Of a DNA stretch of 64,000 nucleotides, positions 45,061-53,740 are shown in pieces. Under the pieces are notes generated by a model. That model saw only the letters and a list, made by a program, of their open reading frames with translations, was not told where the DNA came from and ran no database searches. The DNA comes from Paraburkholderia silvatlantica. GTDB taxonomy: Bacteria > Pseudomonadota > Gammaproteobacteria > Burkholderiales > Burkholderiaceae. The first letter of the stretch is position 1. Each line of letters begins with the position of its first letter. The stretch is taken from the NCBI RefSeq assembly GCF_003096715.1, contig NZ_QEOL01000003.1, positions 1 through 64,000 on the forward strand. The letters run 5' to 3'. A program made the position numbers and the translations under genes.

Positions 45061-46074
45061 ATGTCAGAAGCCTCAACGAACTCGCTCGTCGTGCTGCGCG
45101 GCGCGCCCGTCCAGCCTGCTGCGCATGTCGCGCGCAACGCCGGCGTGGCGTTCGACGCCGCGTGGCTCGATGCCTTGCGCGTCAACCAGTCCGCCGTCGA
45201 GCGGCGCACGGCCACGCTCGGCACGCGCCGCGCGGTCAAGAAGGACGCGCAGGCCGCGTGGCTCCTGAAGGCCATCACCTGCATCGATCTCACCACGCTC
45301 AACGGCGACGACACCGAAGGCCGTGTGCGGCGCCTGTGCACGAAGGCGCGCCACCCCGTGCGCGCCGACCTGCTTGCGGCGCTCGGCTTTGCACCCGAGG
45401 CCATCACGACGGGCGCGGTGTGCGTGTACCACCGCTTCGTCGCGGCAGCCGTGGACGCGCTGGCGGGCAGCGGCATTCCCGTCGCGGCGGTCTCCACCGG
45501 CTTCCCGGCGGGCCTCAATCCGCACGCGCTCAAGCTCAAGGAAATCGAGGCCTCCGTTAAGGATGGCGCCGGGGAAATCGACATCGTCGTCACGCGCGAG
45601 CACGTGCTCACCGGCAACTGGCGCGCGCTCTACGATGAAGTGCGCGAGTTCCGCGCGGCCTGCGGCGAGGCGCATCTGAAGGCGATTCTCGCCACGGGCG
45701 ACATCCGCGTGCTGTCGAACGTCGCGCGGGCGTCGATGGTCTGCATGATGGCGGGCGCGGACTTCATCAAGACGTCCACGGGCAAGGAAGGGGTCAACGC
45801 CACGCTCGACGTTTCGCTCGTGATGGTGCGCATGATCCGCGAGTACCGCGAGCGCACCGGCGCGCTGGTGGGCTTCAAGCCCGCGGGCGGCGTATCGAAC
45901 GCCAAGACCGCGCTTGCCTACCAGATCCTCATGAAGGAAGAGCTGGGGCGGCCCTGGCTCGAGCCCGAGCTGTTCCGCTTCGGCGCTTCGAGCCTGCTGG
46001 CCGACATCGAGCGCCAACTCGAACACCACGTGAGCGGCCGCTATTCCGCCTTCCACCGCCACCCCGTAGCCTGA
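45061..46074 (+). CDS. deoC: Deoxyribose-phosphate aldolase (DERA)
   Basis: A 337-aa class I aldolase that splits 2-deoxyribose-5-phosphate into glyceraldehyde-3-phosphate and acetaldehyde. The Schiff-base lysine is in 'GADFIKTSTGKEG' and the second catalytic lysine in 'VGFKPAGGVSNAKTA'. 'AVSTGFPAGL' and 'EIDIVVTRE' are further DERA strands. It is longer than E. coli DeoC (about 259 aa) because of an N-terminal extension, as in human/actinobacterial-type DERA. The ATG at 45061 ('MSEAS') was chosen; an earlier start adds eight residues. It is the first gene of the sugar operon, 13 bp before the aldehyde dehydrogenase gene. Confidence 0.93.
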   Translation: MSEASTNSLVVLRGAPVQPAAHVARNAGVAFDAAWLDALRVNQSAVERRTATLGTRRAVKKDAQAAWLLKAITCIDLTTLNGDDTEGRVRRLCTKARHPVRADLLAALGFAPEAITTGAVCVYHRFVAAAVDALAGSGIPVAAVSTGFPAGLNPHALKLKEIEASVKDGAGEIDIVVTREHVLTGNWRALYDEVREFRAACGEAHLKAILATGDIRVLSNVARASMVCMMAGADFIKTSTGKEGVNATLDVSLVMVRMIREYRERTGALVGFKPAGGVSNAKTALAYQILMKEELGRPWLEPELFRFGASSLLADIERQLEHHVSGRYSAFHRHPVA

Positions 46075-46087
46075 GCAGACCATACCG

Positions 46088-48469
46088 ATGAGCGTAGCCG
46101 AGTATTTCCGAACGATGGATTACGGTCCCGCCCCCGAGGACGATCAGCCCGTGCGCGCATGGCTCGCGCAGCACGAGGCGGCGTTTGGGCATTTCATTGA
46201 CGGCGCGTGGCGCGACAGTGTCGATGGCGCGCGCTTCGAAGTGCGCGCGCCCGCCACGGGCGAGGCGCTCGCCGCCGTGGCGCAAGGCGGTGCGGCGGAT
46301 GTGGCGGCGGCCGTCGCGGCGGCGCGTGCGGCGCAGCCCGGGTGGTATGCCATGGGCGGCGCGGCGCGCGCGCGGCATCTCTACGCGCTCTCGCGTATGG
46401 TGCAGCGCCACAGCCGTCTCTTCGCCGTGCTCGAAGCGCTCGACAACGGCAAGCCGATTCGCGAGGCGCGCGACATCGACGTGCCGCTCGTAGCGCGCCA
46501 TTTCCTCCATCACGCGGGCTGGGCGCAACTTCAGGAGAGCGAACTGGCCGGCTGGTCGCCGCTTGGCGTGATCGGCCAGATCGTGCCGTGGAATTTCCCG
46601 TTGCTGATGCTTGCGTGGAAAGTGGCGCCCGCTATCGCGCTCGGCAACTGTGTCGTGCTCAAGCCCGCCGAGTACACGCCGCTCACCGCGTTGCTGTTCG
46701 CCGAACTGGCGCATCGCGCCGGGCTGCCCAAGGGCGTCCTCAACGTGGTGACGGGCGACGGCGGCACGGGCGCGGCGCTCGTCGAGCATCCCGGCGTCGA
46801 CAAGATCGCCTTCACCGGCTCGACCGAAGTAGGCCGCCTCATCCGCACGGCCACGGCCGGCACGGGCAAATCGCTCACGCTCGAACTGGGCGGCAAGTCG
46901 CCGTTCATCGTGTTCGACGACGCCGACCTCGACGGCGCGGTGGAAGGCGTAGTGGACGCCATCTGGTTCAACCAGGGCCAGGTGTGCTGCGCGGGCTCCC
47001 GGCTGCTGGTGCAGGAGGGCGTGGAGGCGCGCTTTCTCGAAAAGCTCAGGCGCCGCATGGCGACGCTGCGCGTCGGGCCCTCGCTCGACAAGGGCATCGA
47101 CATCGGCGCGATCGTCGATCCGGTGCAGCTCGAACGCATCGAGTCGCTCGTGGAAGCCGGGCGGCGCGAGGGCTGCAACGTGTGGCAACCGCGCGAAGTC
47201 GAGCTGCCCTCGAGCGGCTGCTTCTATCCGCCGACGCTCGTCACGGGCATTGGACCCGCCTCGACACTCGCGCAGGAAGAAATCTTCGGGCCGGTGCTCG
47301 CGGCCATGAGCTTTCGCACGCCCGAAGAGGCCGTGGCGCTCGCGAACAATTCGCGCTATGGACTCGCCGCGAGCGTGTGGAGCGAGACCATCGGGCGCGC
47401 GCTCGACATCGCGCCGCGCCTGCAATGCGGCGTGGTGTGGATCAACGCGACGAACCTGTTCGACGCGAGCGTGGGCTTCGGCGGCTACCGCGAGTCGGGC
47501 TTCGGGCGCGAGGGCGGCCGCGAAGGCGTGTTCGAATATCTGAAGCCGGCCGCATGGAGCAAATTGCCGATGCGCGCGCAGCGCGAGGCGCGTGCGCCGG
47601 CACAAGACTTTGCGCACGCGGGCGCGGGTCTCGATCGCACTGCGAAGCTATTTATCGGCGGCAAACAAGTGCGGCCCGATAGCGGCTATTCGCACGCCGT
47701 CTACGCGCCGACTGGCGAATGGGTCGGCGAAGTCGGCTCGGGCAGCCGCAAGGACGTGCGCGATGCCGTGGCTGCCGCGCGCGGCGCGAGCAAGTGGACG
47801 CAGATGAGCACGCACGCCCGCGCCCAGGTGCTGTACTACCTCGCGGAAAACCTGAGCGCGCGCGCCGAAGAATTCGCGCGGCAGCTCACGCGGCGCGCGG
47901 GGCACGACGCGCGCGCGGCCGTGCATGAAGTGGAGACGGCGATCGACCGGCTGTTCAGCTACGCGGCGTGGGCCGACAAGTTCGATGGCGCGGTGCATAC
48001 GCCGCCGTTGCGCGGTGTCGCGCTCGCCATGCACGAGGCGCTTGGCGTGGTCGGCATCGCTTGCCCCGACGAAGCGCCGCTGCTCGGCTTCGTTTCGCTG
48101 ATCGCACCGGCGCTCGCGATGGGCAATCGCGTCGTGGCGCTGGCGAGCGAGGCGTGCCCGCTGGCGGCGACGGACTTCTATCAGGTCGTGGAAACCTCGG
48201 ATGTGCCTGCGGGCGCGCTCAACATCCTGACCGGCGAGCGCGCCGCGCTGCTGCCGGCCCTCGCGAAGCACGACGACGTGGACGCGCTCTGGTGCTTCGG
48301 CACGGCGGCCGATTCGTCCCTCGTGGAGCGCGAGTCGGTCGGCAATCTGAAGCGGACTTTCGTCGATCATGGCCGCGAGGTTGACTGGTTCGACCGGACG
48401 AGTGCAGGATTGCCGTTCCTGCGCCATGCCGTGCAGGTGAAGAACATCTGGATACCGTACGGCGACTGA
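46088..48469 (+). CDS. Aldehyde dehydrogenase with a second, truncated ALDH-like domain
   Basis: A 793-aa protein. Residues 1 to ~490 form a full NAD(P)-dependent ALDH: 'PWNFPLLMLAWKVAPAIALGN', 'FTGSTEVGRLI', the Glu motif 'LELGGKSPFIVFDD', the catalytic Cys in 'NQGQVCCAGSRLL', and 'EEIFGPVLAAMSF'. Residues ~510-793 repeat the ALDH cofactor half ('PTGEWVGEVGSGSRKDVRDAV', 'IAPALAMGNRVVALASEACPL') but have neither Glu nor Cys active-site motifs. The duplicate is probably structural. With DERA next door the likely job is oxidising acetaldehyde, which is an inference. Such didomain ALDHs commonly accompany deoC. Confidence 0.88.
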   Translation: MSVAEYFRTMDYGPAPEDDQPVRAWLAQHEAAFGHFIDGAWRDSVDGARFEVRAPATGEALAAVAQGGAADVAAAVAAARAAQPGWYAMGGAARARHLYALSRMVQRHSRLFAVLEALDNGKPIREARDIDVPLVARHFLHHAGWAQLQESELAGWSPLGVIGQIVPWNFPLLMLAWKVAPAIALGNCVVLKPAEYTPLTALLFAELAHRAGLPKGVLNVVTGDGGTGAALVEHPGVDKIAFTGSTEVGRLIRTATAGTGKSLTLELGGKSPFIVFDDADLDGAVEGVVDAIWFNQGQVCCAGSRLLVQEGVEARFLEKLRRRMATLRVGPSLDKGIDIGAIVDPVQLERIESLVEAGRREGCNVWQPREVELPSSGCFYPPTLVTGIGPASTLAQEEIFGPVLAAMSFRTPEEAVALANNSRYGLAASVWSETIGRALDIAPRLQCGVVWINATNLFDASVGFGGYRESGFGREGGREGVFEYLKPAAWSKLPMRAQREARAPAQDFAHAGAGLDRTAKLFIGGKQVRPDSGYSHAVYAPTGEWVGEVGSGSRKDVRDAVAAARGASKWTQMSTHARAQVLYYLAENLSARAEEFARQLTRRAGHDARAAVHEVETAIDRLFSYAAWADKFDGAVHTPPLRGVALAMHEALGVVGIACPDEAPLLGFVSLIAPALAMGNRVVALASEACPLAATDFYQVVETSDVPAGALNILTGERAALLPALAKHDDVDALWCFGTAADSSLVERESVGNLKRTFVDHGREVDWFDRTSAGLPFLRHAVQVKNIWIPYGD

Positions 48470-48517
48470 GCGCTTCGAAAGACAGAGACGCCAGGCCCAT
48501 ACCGGAGGAGACAAAAA

Positions 48518-48997
48518 ATGCTGAAGAATCTCGACCCGCTTCTGAACGCCGATGTCCTGCAAGCGCTGCGCGCGATGGGCCACGGCGACGAACTCGTCGT
48601 TTGCGACGCCAACTTTCCCGCCGACTCGGTTGCGCGCGCCACGGTGCTCGGCAAGCTCCTGCGCATCGACGGTGCCGATGCGCCCCGCGCCGTGCGCGCG
48701 ATCCTCTCCGTGCTGCCGCTCGACACGTTTGTCGAGGCCCCGGCCATGCGCATGGAAGTGGTGGGCGAACCCGACACGATTCCCGCCGTGCAGCACGAAG
48801 CGCAGGCCGAGGTCGACGCCGCGGAAGGCCGCGCCGTGCCGTTCGCGCCCATCGAGCGTCATGCGTTCTATGCGCGCGCCCGCAAGGCCTACTGTGTGAT
48901 CGCTACGGGCGAAACGCGCGGCTATGGCTGCTTCGTGTTCACCAAAGGCGTGCTGCTCGCACCCGACGCGCCGCGCGCGCAGGAGCACGGCCAATGA
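48518..48997 (+). CDS. RbsD/FucU-family sugar mutarotase
   Basis: A 159-aa protein of the RbsD/FucU family, closer in length to FucU (about 140-150 aa) than RbsD (about 139 aa). Key parts are 'LLNADVLQALRAMGHGDELVV', with the catalytic His in GHGD, 'DANFPADSV', 'FYARARKAYCVIATGETRGYG' and 'FVFTKGV'. These cytoplasmic proteins interconvert ring anomers so that the kinase receives the right form of sugar. GGAGGAG lies upstream of the ATG. The stop overlaps the PfkB kinase start (ATGA), so the two are translationally coupled. Confidence 0.88.
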   Translation: MLKNLDPLLNADVLQALRAMGHGDELVVCDANFPADSVARATVLGKLLRIDGADAPRAVRAILSVLPLDTFVEAPAMRMEVVGEPDTIPAVQHEAQAEVDAAEGRAVPFAPIERHAFYARARKAYCVIATGETRGYGCFVFTKGVLLAPDAPRAQEHGQ

Positions 48998-49935
48998 GCG
49001 GACGTGTCGTCATTCTCGGCATTTATGTGACCGATCTCGCGTTCCGCGCGAGCCGCATGCCGATGATCGGCGAGACGCTCGCCGGATCGGCATTCGCGAT
49101 GGGGCCAGGCGGCAAGGGCTCGAACCAGGCCGTGGCCGCCGCGCGCGCGGGCGCGCAGGTGGTGTTCTGCACGCGCGTGGGCAACGACGCGTTCGGCGAC
49201 ATCGCGCGTGCGACGTGGGCCGCCGAAGGCATCACGGCGCGCACTCGGGCGGTGGACGGGCTGGCCACGGGCGCGGCGCACATCTTCGTGGACGACACGA
49301 CGGGCATGAACGCGATCATCGTCGCAGCGGGTGCAGCGGGCACGATGGAGCCCGGCGACGCCGAAGCGATCGAAGCCGATATTGCGGCCTCCCAGGTATT
49401 CGTCACGCAGCTGGAGCAACCGCTCGCGGCGGCGCGGCGCGGCCTCGAACTCGCGCGCCGGCATGGCGTGAAGACGGTGTTCAATCCGGCGCCCGCCATG
49501 GCGCTGCCCGACGACATCTTCCCGCTGTGCGACTACGTCACGCCCAATGAGACCGAGGCGCAGGCGCTCACCGGCATCGAGATCCGCAATGCCGACGACG
49601 CGCGCCGCGCCGCCGACGTGCTGCTCGCCAAGGGCGCGGGCGCCGTCATCGTGACGCTGGGCGAAGCCGGCGCGCTGCTCCATACGCGCGATGCATCGGT
49701 GCTGCTTCCCGCCTTCCATTGCGGCCCGGTAGTCGAAACGGCGGGCGCGGGCGACGGCTTCACGGGCGGCTTCGCGGCGGCGCTCGCGCGCGGCGACGAC
49801 GCGCTCACGGCCACGCGCTTTGGCTGCGCGCTGGCGGGCATTTCCGTTACGCGCGCGGGCACCGCGCCCTCCATGCCGCGCAAGGAAGAAGTCGACGCCA
49901 TGCTCGCGCGCACGGCGAACGCCGGTGCGCATTGA
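48994..49935 (+). CDS. PfkB-family sugar kinase (ribokinase/deoxyribokinase-like)
   Basis: A 313-aa kinase. 'MGPGGKGSNQAVAAARAGAQV' is the N-terminal PfkB signature with the GG hinge, and 'VETAGAGDGFTGGFAAALARG' is the C-terminal signature containing the anion hole and catalytic Asp (GAGD). 'NPAPAMALPDDIFPLCDYVTPNETEA' is a strong ribokinase-like stretch. In this operon, with DERA, the substrate may be 2-deoxy-D-ribose, but ribose is possible. The ATG at 48994 overlaps the mutarotase stop. It lies 39 bp before the first permease gene. Confidence 0.92.
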   Translation: MSGRVVILGIYVTDLAFRASRMPMIGETLAGSAFAMGPGGKGSNQAVAAARAGAQVVFCTRVGNDAFGDIARATWAAEGITARTRAVDGLATGAAHIFVDDTTGMNAIIVAAGAAGTMEPGDAEAIEADIAASQVFVTQLEQPLAAARRGLELARRHGVKTVFNPAPAMALPDDIFPLCDYVTPNETEAQALTGIEIRNADDARRAADVLLAKGAGAVIVTLGEAGALLHTRDASVLLPAFHCGPVVETAGAGDGFTGGFAAALARGDDALTATRFGCALAGISVTRAGTAPSMPRKEEVDAMLARTANAGAH

Positions 49936-49974
49936 GCGTTGCCGGGTGAAAACACACCGCAAAGGATGAGGTCC

Positions 49975-51012
49975 ATGAAGTCTGCACTCTTTGCCAAATG
50001 GTTCGGCGACCGGCAGTTGAACTTCCTGCTGGCCGTGAACCTGCTGGTCGTGCTGGTCGCGGTCTGGGTGTCGCGCGGGCAGTTCGTCGGCATCGACAAC
50101 CTGCAGTCGATGGGCGCGCAACTGCCCGAAGTCGCGCTGCTCGCGCTCGGCATCATGCTCTCCATGCTGTCGGGCAACGGCGGCATCGACCTCTCCGGCG
50201 TGGGGCTCGCGAATCTTTCCGGCATGATCGCCGCGCTGGTCGTGCCGCGCTTCGTGAGCGGCGACGACTCGCCCGTGCTGTATACGGCGCTCTTCTGCGT
50301 GATCGTCTTGTGCATGGGCCTTGTCGGCGGCCTGCTCAATGGCGTGGTCATTGCGCGCCTCGGGCTCACGCCGATTCTCTGCACGCTCGGCACGCAACTG
50401 CTGTTCACGGGCTTCGCGGTGGCGCTGAGCAACGGCGCCTCCGTGCACGTGGATTACGTCGAGCCGCTCGCCGATATCAGCAACGGCACGTTCTTCCAGG
50501 TGCCGATCTCGTTCCTGCTGTTCGTGGCGGTGGTCGCGCTGCTGGGGTGGCTGCTCAGGCGCACGCCATTCGGGCTGCGCCTCTACCTCATGGGCACGAA
50601 CCAGCGCGCGGCGTTCTATGCCGGCATTCCGCGCGCACGCATGCTGATCATGACCTACGCGATGTGCGGCGTGCTCGCTTCGCTCGCGGGGCTCGTGAGT
50701 GTTTCGCACACGCTCAGCGCGAAATGGGACTACGGCAATTCGTATCTGCTGATCGCCATTCTCATTGCGGTGATGGGCGGGGTGAATCCGGCGGGCGGCT
50801 ATGGACGCATCATCTGCGTGTTCTTCGCCGCAACGGTGCTGCAATTCCTTTCGAGCCTCTTCAATCTGATGGGCGTTTCGCAGTTTTTCGGCGACTGCGC
50901 CTGGGGCTTCCTGTTGTTGCTTTCGCTCGCGTTCGCGGGCGGCGAGCGGGTACGCGCAATTTTCGGTCTGGGCGGCTCCACGTCTGCTGGCAAAGGGCGG
51001 ACCTCGGGCTGA
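49975..51012 (+). CDS. ABC sugar transporter permease 1 (RbsC-like)
   Basis: A 345-aa inner-membrane protein of the BPD_transp_2 family. It has about nine to ten hydrophobic segments, with 'LSGNGGIDLSGVGLANLSGMIA' as the RbsC-type conserved element, 'LLNGVVIARLGLTPILCTLGTQL' after it, and 'LMGTNQRAAFYAGIPRARMLIM' as the cytoplasmic coupling helix. It should form a heterodimer with the second permease at 53741. The ATG at 49975 was chosen over an upstream in-frame start because the hydrophobic core follows it directly. The gap to the binding-protein gene is 100 bp. Confidence 0.92.
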   Translation: MKSALFAKWFGDRQLNFLLAVNLLVVLVAVWVSRGQFVGIDNLQSMGAQLPEVALLALGIMLSMLSGNGGIDLSGVGLANLSGMIAALVVPRFVSGDDSPVLYTALFCVIVLCMGLVGGLLNGVVIARLGLTPILCTLGTQLLFTGFAVALSNGASVHVDYVEPLADISNGTFFQVPISFLLFVAVVALLGWLLRRTPFGLRLYLMGTNQRAAFYAGIPRARMLIMTYAMCGVLASLAGLVSVSHTLSAKWDYGNSYLLIAILIAVMGGVNPAGGYGRIICVFFAATVLQFLSSLFNLMGVSQFFGDCAWGFLLLLSLAFAGGERVRAIFGLGGSTSAGKGRTSG

Positions 51013-51112
51013 CCGGCGCAACCGTGCAGCAGGCGGGCCTCGAGCCTCGGAGGTCCGCCGCCATCTCTTTCGGGGCGACGGCTAATCGGCTAATAAAAAA
51101 CGGAGACATCAC

Positions 51113-52117
51113 ATGAAGATCAAGCGACTCAGCGTGGCAATCACGGCGTGTGCACTCGCCGCCGGCATGGCGGCCGTGGCGTACGCGGCGGAGAACCCGA
51201 CCATCGTCACAGTGGTGAAGGTGACCGGCATCAGCTGGTTCAACCGCATGGACGACGGCGTCAAGGAGTTCGGCAAGGGCAACCCGAACGTTTCGGTCTA
51301 CCAGACGGGGCCGGGCCGCGCGGACGCCGCGCAGCAACTGAAGATCATCGACGACCTGATCGCGAAGAAAGTGAGCGCGATCGCCGTCGTGCCGTATGAC
51401 CCGCCCACGCTCGAACCGGCCCTCAAGAAGGCGATGGACCGCGGCATCAAGGTCGTCACGCACGAAGCCGACAACGAAAAGAACACGATGGTCGACGTCG
51501 AGGCGTTCGACAATTCCGCCTACGGCGCCGCGCTCAACGACCGCCTCGCCTCGTGCATGCACGACGAAGGCAAGTGGGCGACGATGGTCGGCTCGCTCGG
51601 CAGCCGCTCGCAGGTTCAGTGGGCCAATGGCGGCATCGACAACGCGAAGAAGAAGTTCCCGAAGATGCAGCTCGTCGAGACGAACCTCGAGACCAACAAC
51701 GACGGCGAGCACGCCTATGAAGTGGCCAAGGAAGTGCTGCGCAAGCATCCGGACATCAAGGGCTTCCAGGGCTCGTCGTCGCTCGACGTGATCGGCATTG
51801 GCCGTGCGGTCGAGGAAGCGGGCCTGCAGGGCAAGATCTGCGTGTATGGCACCGGCTTGCCGACCGAGGCCGGCAAATACCTCGAAAGCGGCGCGATCAA
51901 CGGCATTGCATTCTGGGATCCGAAGCTGGCGGGCATCGCCATGAACAAGATAGCGATGATGCTGATCGACGGCAAGACGGTGGAGAACGGCGCGAACCTC
52001 GGCCTGCCGGGCTACGAGAAGGTCACGGTGTCGAAGGGTCCGGGCAAGGGCATCATCGTGCGCGGCCAGGGCTGGGTGAGCGTGGACAAGTCGAACTACA
52101 AGCAATACAACTTCTGA
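51113..52117 (+). CDS. Periplasmic sugar-binding protein of the ABC transporter
   Basis: A 334-aa protein with a Sec signal peptide: 'MKIKRLSVAITACALAAGMA' ends in an AYA|AE cleavage site near residue 27. The mature part is a Peripla_BP_4 protein: 'VTVVKVTGISWFNRMDDGVKE' from the first lobe, 'IDDLIAKKVSAIAVVPYDP', 'VTHEADNE' and 'IGRAVEEAGLQGKICVYGTGLP'. It resembles rhamnose-, LsrB- and ribose-binding proteins. In this operon it should deliver (deoxy)ribose or a related sugar to the two permeases. Confidence 0.92.
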   Translation: MKIKRLSVAITACALAAGMAAVAYAAENPTIVTVVKVTGISWFNRMDDGVKEFGKGNPNVSVYQTGPGRADAAQQLKIIDDLIAKKVSAIAVVPYDPPTLEPALKKAMDRGIKVVTHEADNEKNTMVDVEAFDNSAYGAALNDRLASCMHDEGKWATMVGSLGSRSQVQWANGGIDNAKKKFPKMQLVETNLETNNDGEHAYEVAKEVLRKHPDIKGFQGSSSLDVIGIGRAVEEAGLQGKICVYGTGLPTEAGKYLESGAINGIAFWDPKLAGIAMNKIAMMLIDGKTVENGANLGLPGYEKVTVSKGPGKGIIVRGQGWVSVDKSNYKQYNF

Positions 52118-52190
52118 TCGGGAGAAGGTGGCGCGCGCAACGGCCATGGAGCCGGGCGCGCGCTTCGCCGTAACGTAACGAAGAGACGAC

Positions 52191-53711
52191 ATGGCTTCAG
52201 AACCGTTATTGCAGGTGCTCGGCGTGCACAAGCGCTTCACGGGCGTGCACGCCTTGCGCGGCGTGACGCTCGCGTTCGAGCGCGGGCAGATCTATCACCT
52301 GCTCGGCGAGAACGGGTGCGGCAAGAGCACGCTCATCAAGATCATCTCCGGCGCGCAGCCGCCCGACGAGGGCGAACTGGTGATCGACGGCGCGCGCCAC
52401 GCGCGGCTCACGCCGCTCGAATCGCTCGCGGCGGGCATCGAGACCGTGTACCAGGATCTTTCGCTGCTGCCCAACATGAGCGTGGCGGAGAACGTCGGGC
52501 TCACCACCGAACTCGCTGAGCATGCTGGACGTCTCGCGCGCACCTTCGACCGCCGCGAACTCGCCCGCACGGCCGAGCGCGCGCTGAAAGCCGTGGGTCT
52601 GCCCGGCGACGCCGACTTTCAGGCGACGCTCATCGAGCAACTGCCGCTCGCCACGCGCCAGCTCGTGGCCATCGCGCGCGCCATTGCGAGCGAGGCGAAG
52701 TTCGTCATCATGGACGAGCCCACGACCTCGCTCACGCAAAAGGAAGTGACCAACCTCATCGCCGTGCTCGGCCAGTTGCGCGCGCAGGGCGTAACCGTGC
52801 TGTTCGTGAGCCACAAGCTCGACGAGTGCTATGCGATCGGCGGCGAAGTGATCGTGCTGCGCGACGGCCAGAAAGTGACGCAAGGCCCGATCGCGAATTA
52901 CACCAAGGCGCAGTTGAGCGAACTGATGACGGGCCGCGAGCTTTCCACCGAACGCTACCGCAACGCTGCGGCTGAAGCGGACGTGCTGCTCGACGTTCGC
53001 GGCCTTGGCCGCGCGGGCCTGTTCAGCGACGTGTCGTTCAAGCTGCATCGCGGCGAGATTCTCGGGGTGACGGGCCTGCTCGATTCGGGCCGCAACGAAC
53101 TCGCGCGCGCGCTTGCGGGCGTCGCGCCCGCCGATGCGGGCGAGATCGTGCTCGAAGGCCGCGCGATCAAGCTTTCGACGCCGGGTGACGCGAGGCGGGA
53201 GCGCATTGGCTACGTGCCGGAAGACCGCCTGAATGAAGGCCTCTTCCTCGACAAGCCGATTCGCGACAACGTGATCACGGCGATGATCGCGAGCCTGCGC
53301 GACCGCTTCGGCCAGATCGACCGCACGCGCGCACGTGCGCTGGCCGAAAACACCGTGAAGGAATTGCAGATCGCCACGCCCGATGTGGACAAGGCCGTGC
53401 AGTCGCTGTCGGGCGGCAACCAGCAGCGCGTGCTGATTGGCCGCTGGCTCGCCATCGACCCGCACGTGCTGATCCTGCACGGACCGACCGTGGGTGTGGA
53501 CGTCGGCTCGAAGGACATCATCTATCGCATCATGCAGCGGCTCTCGCAGCGCGGCATCGGCATTCTGCTCGTGAGCGACGACCTGCCCGAGCTGCTGCAG
53601 AACTGCGACCGCGTGCTGATGATGCGTAAGGGCCGTCTTGCTGAAGAGCATCACGCCGACGGCCTGACCGAGGCCGAGCTGTACCGCGCGCTGCTTGCAG
53701 AGGCAGCCTGA
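52191..53711 (+). CDS. ABC sugar transporter ATPase (RbsA-like, two domains)
   Basis: A 506-aa cytoplasmic protein with two fused ATPase domains. The first has Walker A 'GENGCGKSTLIK' and Walker B 'FVIMDEPTTSL'. Its signature is degenerate ('LPLATRQLVAIARA' instead of LSGGQ). The second has no clear Walker A GxxGxGKS ('GLLDSGRNELAR') but has an intact 'LSGGNQQRVLIGRW' signature. Such asymmetry is normal for RbsA/MglA-type ATPases, which make one hydrolysis-competent site per dimer interface. It is placed between the binding protein and the second permease. The ATG at 52191 was used. Confidence 0.93.
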   Translation: MASEPLLQVLGVHKRFTGVHALRGVTLAFERGQIYHLLGENGCGKSTLIKIISGAQPPDEGELVIDGARHARLTPLESLAAGIETVYQDLSLLPNMSVAENVGLTTELAEHAGRLARTFDRRELARTAERALKAVGLPGDADFQATLIEQLPLATRQLVAIARAIASEAKFVIMDEPTTSLTQKEVTNLIAVLGQLRAQGVTVLFVSHKLDECYAIGGEVIVLRDGQKVTQGPIANYTKAQLSELMTGRELSTERYRNAAAEADVLLDVRGLGRAGLFSDVSFKLHRGEILGVTGLLDSGRNELARALAGVAPADAGEIVLEGRAIKLSTPGDARRERIGYVPEDRLNEGLFLDKPIRDNVITAMIASLRDRFGQIDRTRARALAENTVKELQIATPDVDKAVQSLSGGNQQRVLIGRWLAIDPHVLILHGPTVGVDVGSKDIIYRIMQRLSQRGIGILLVSDDLPELLQNCDRVLMMRKGRLAEEHHADGLTEAELYRALLAEAA

Positions 53712-53740
53712 ATTCCGCGTAACGTTTTGCCGGACACCGC

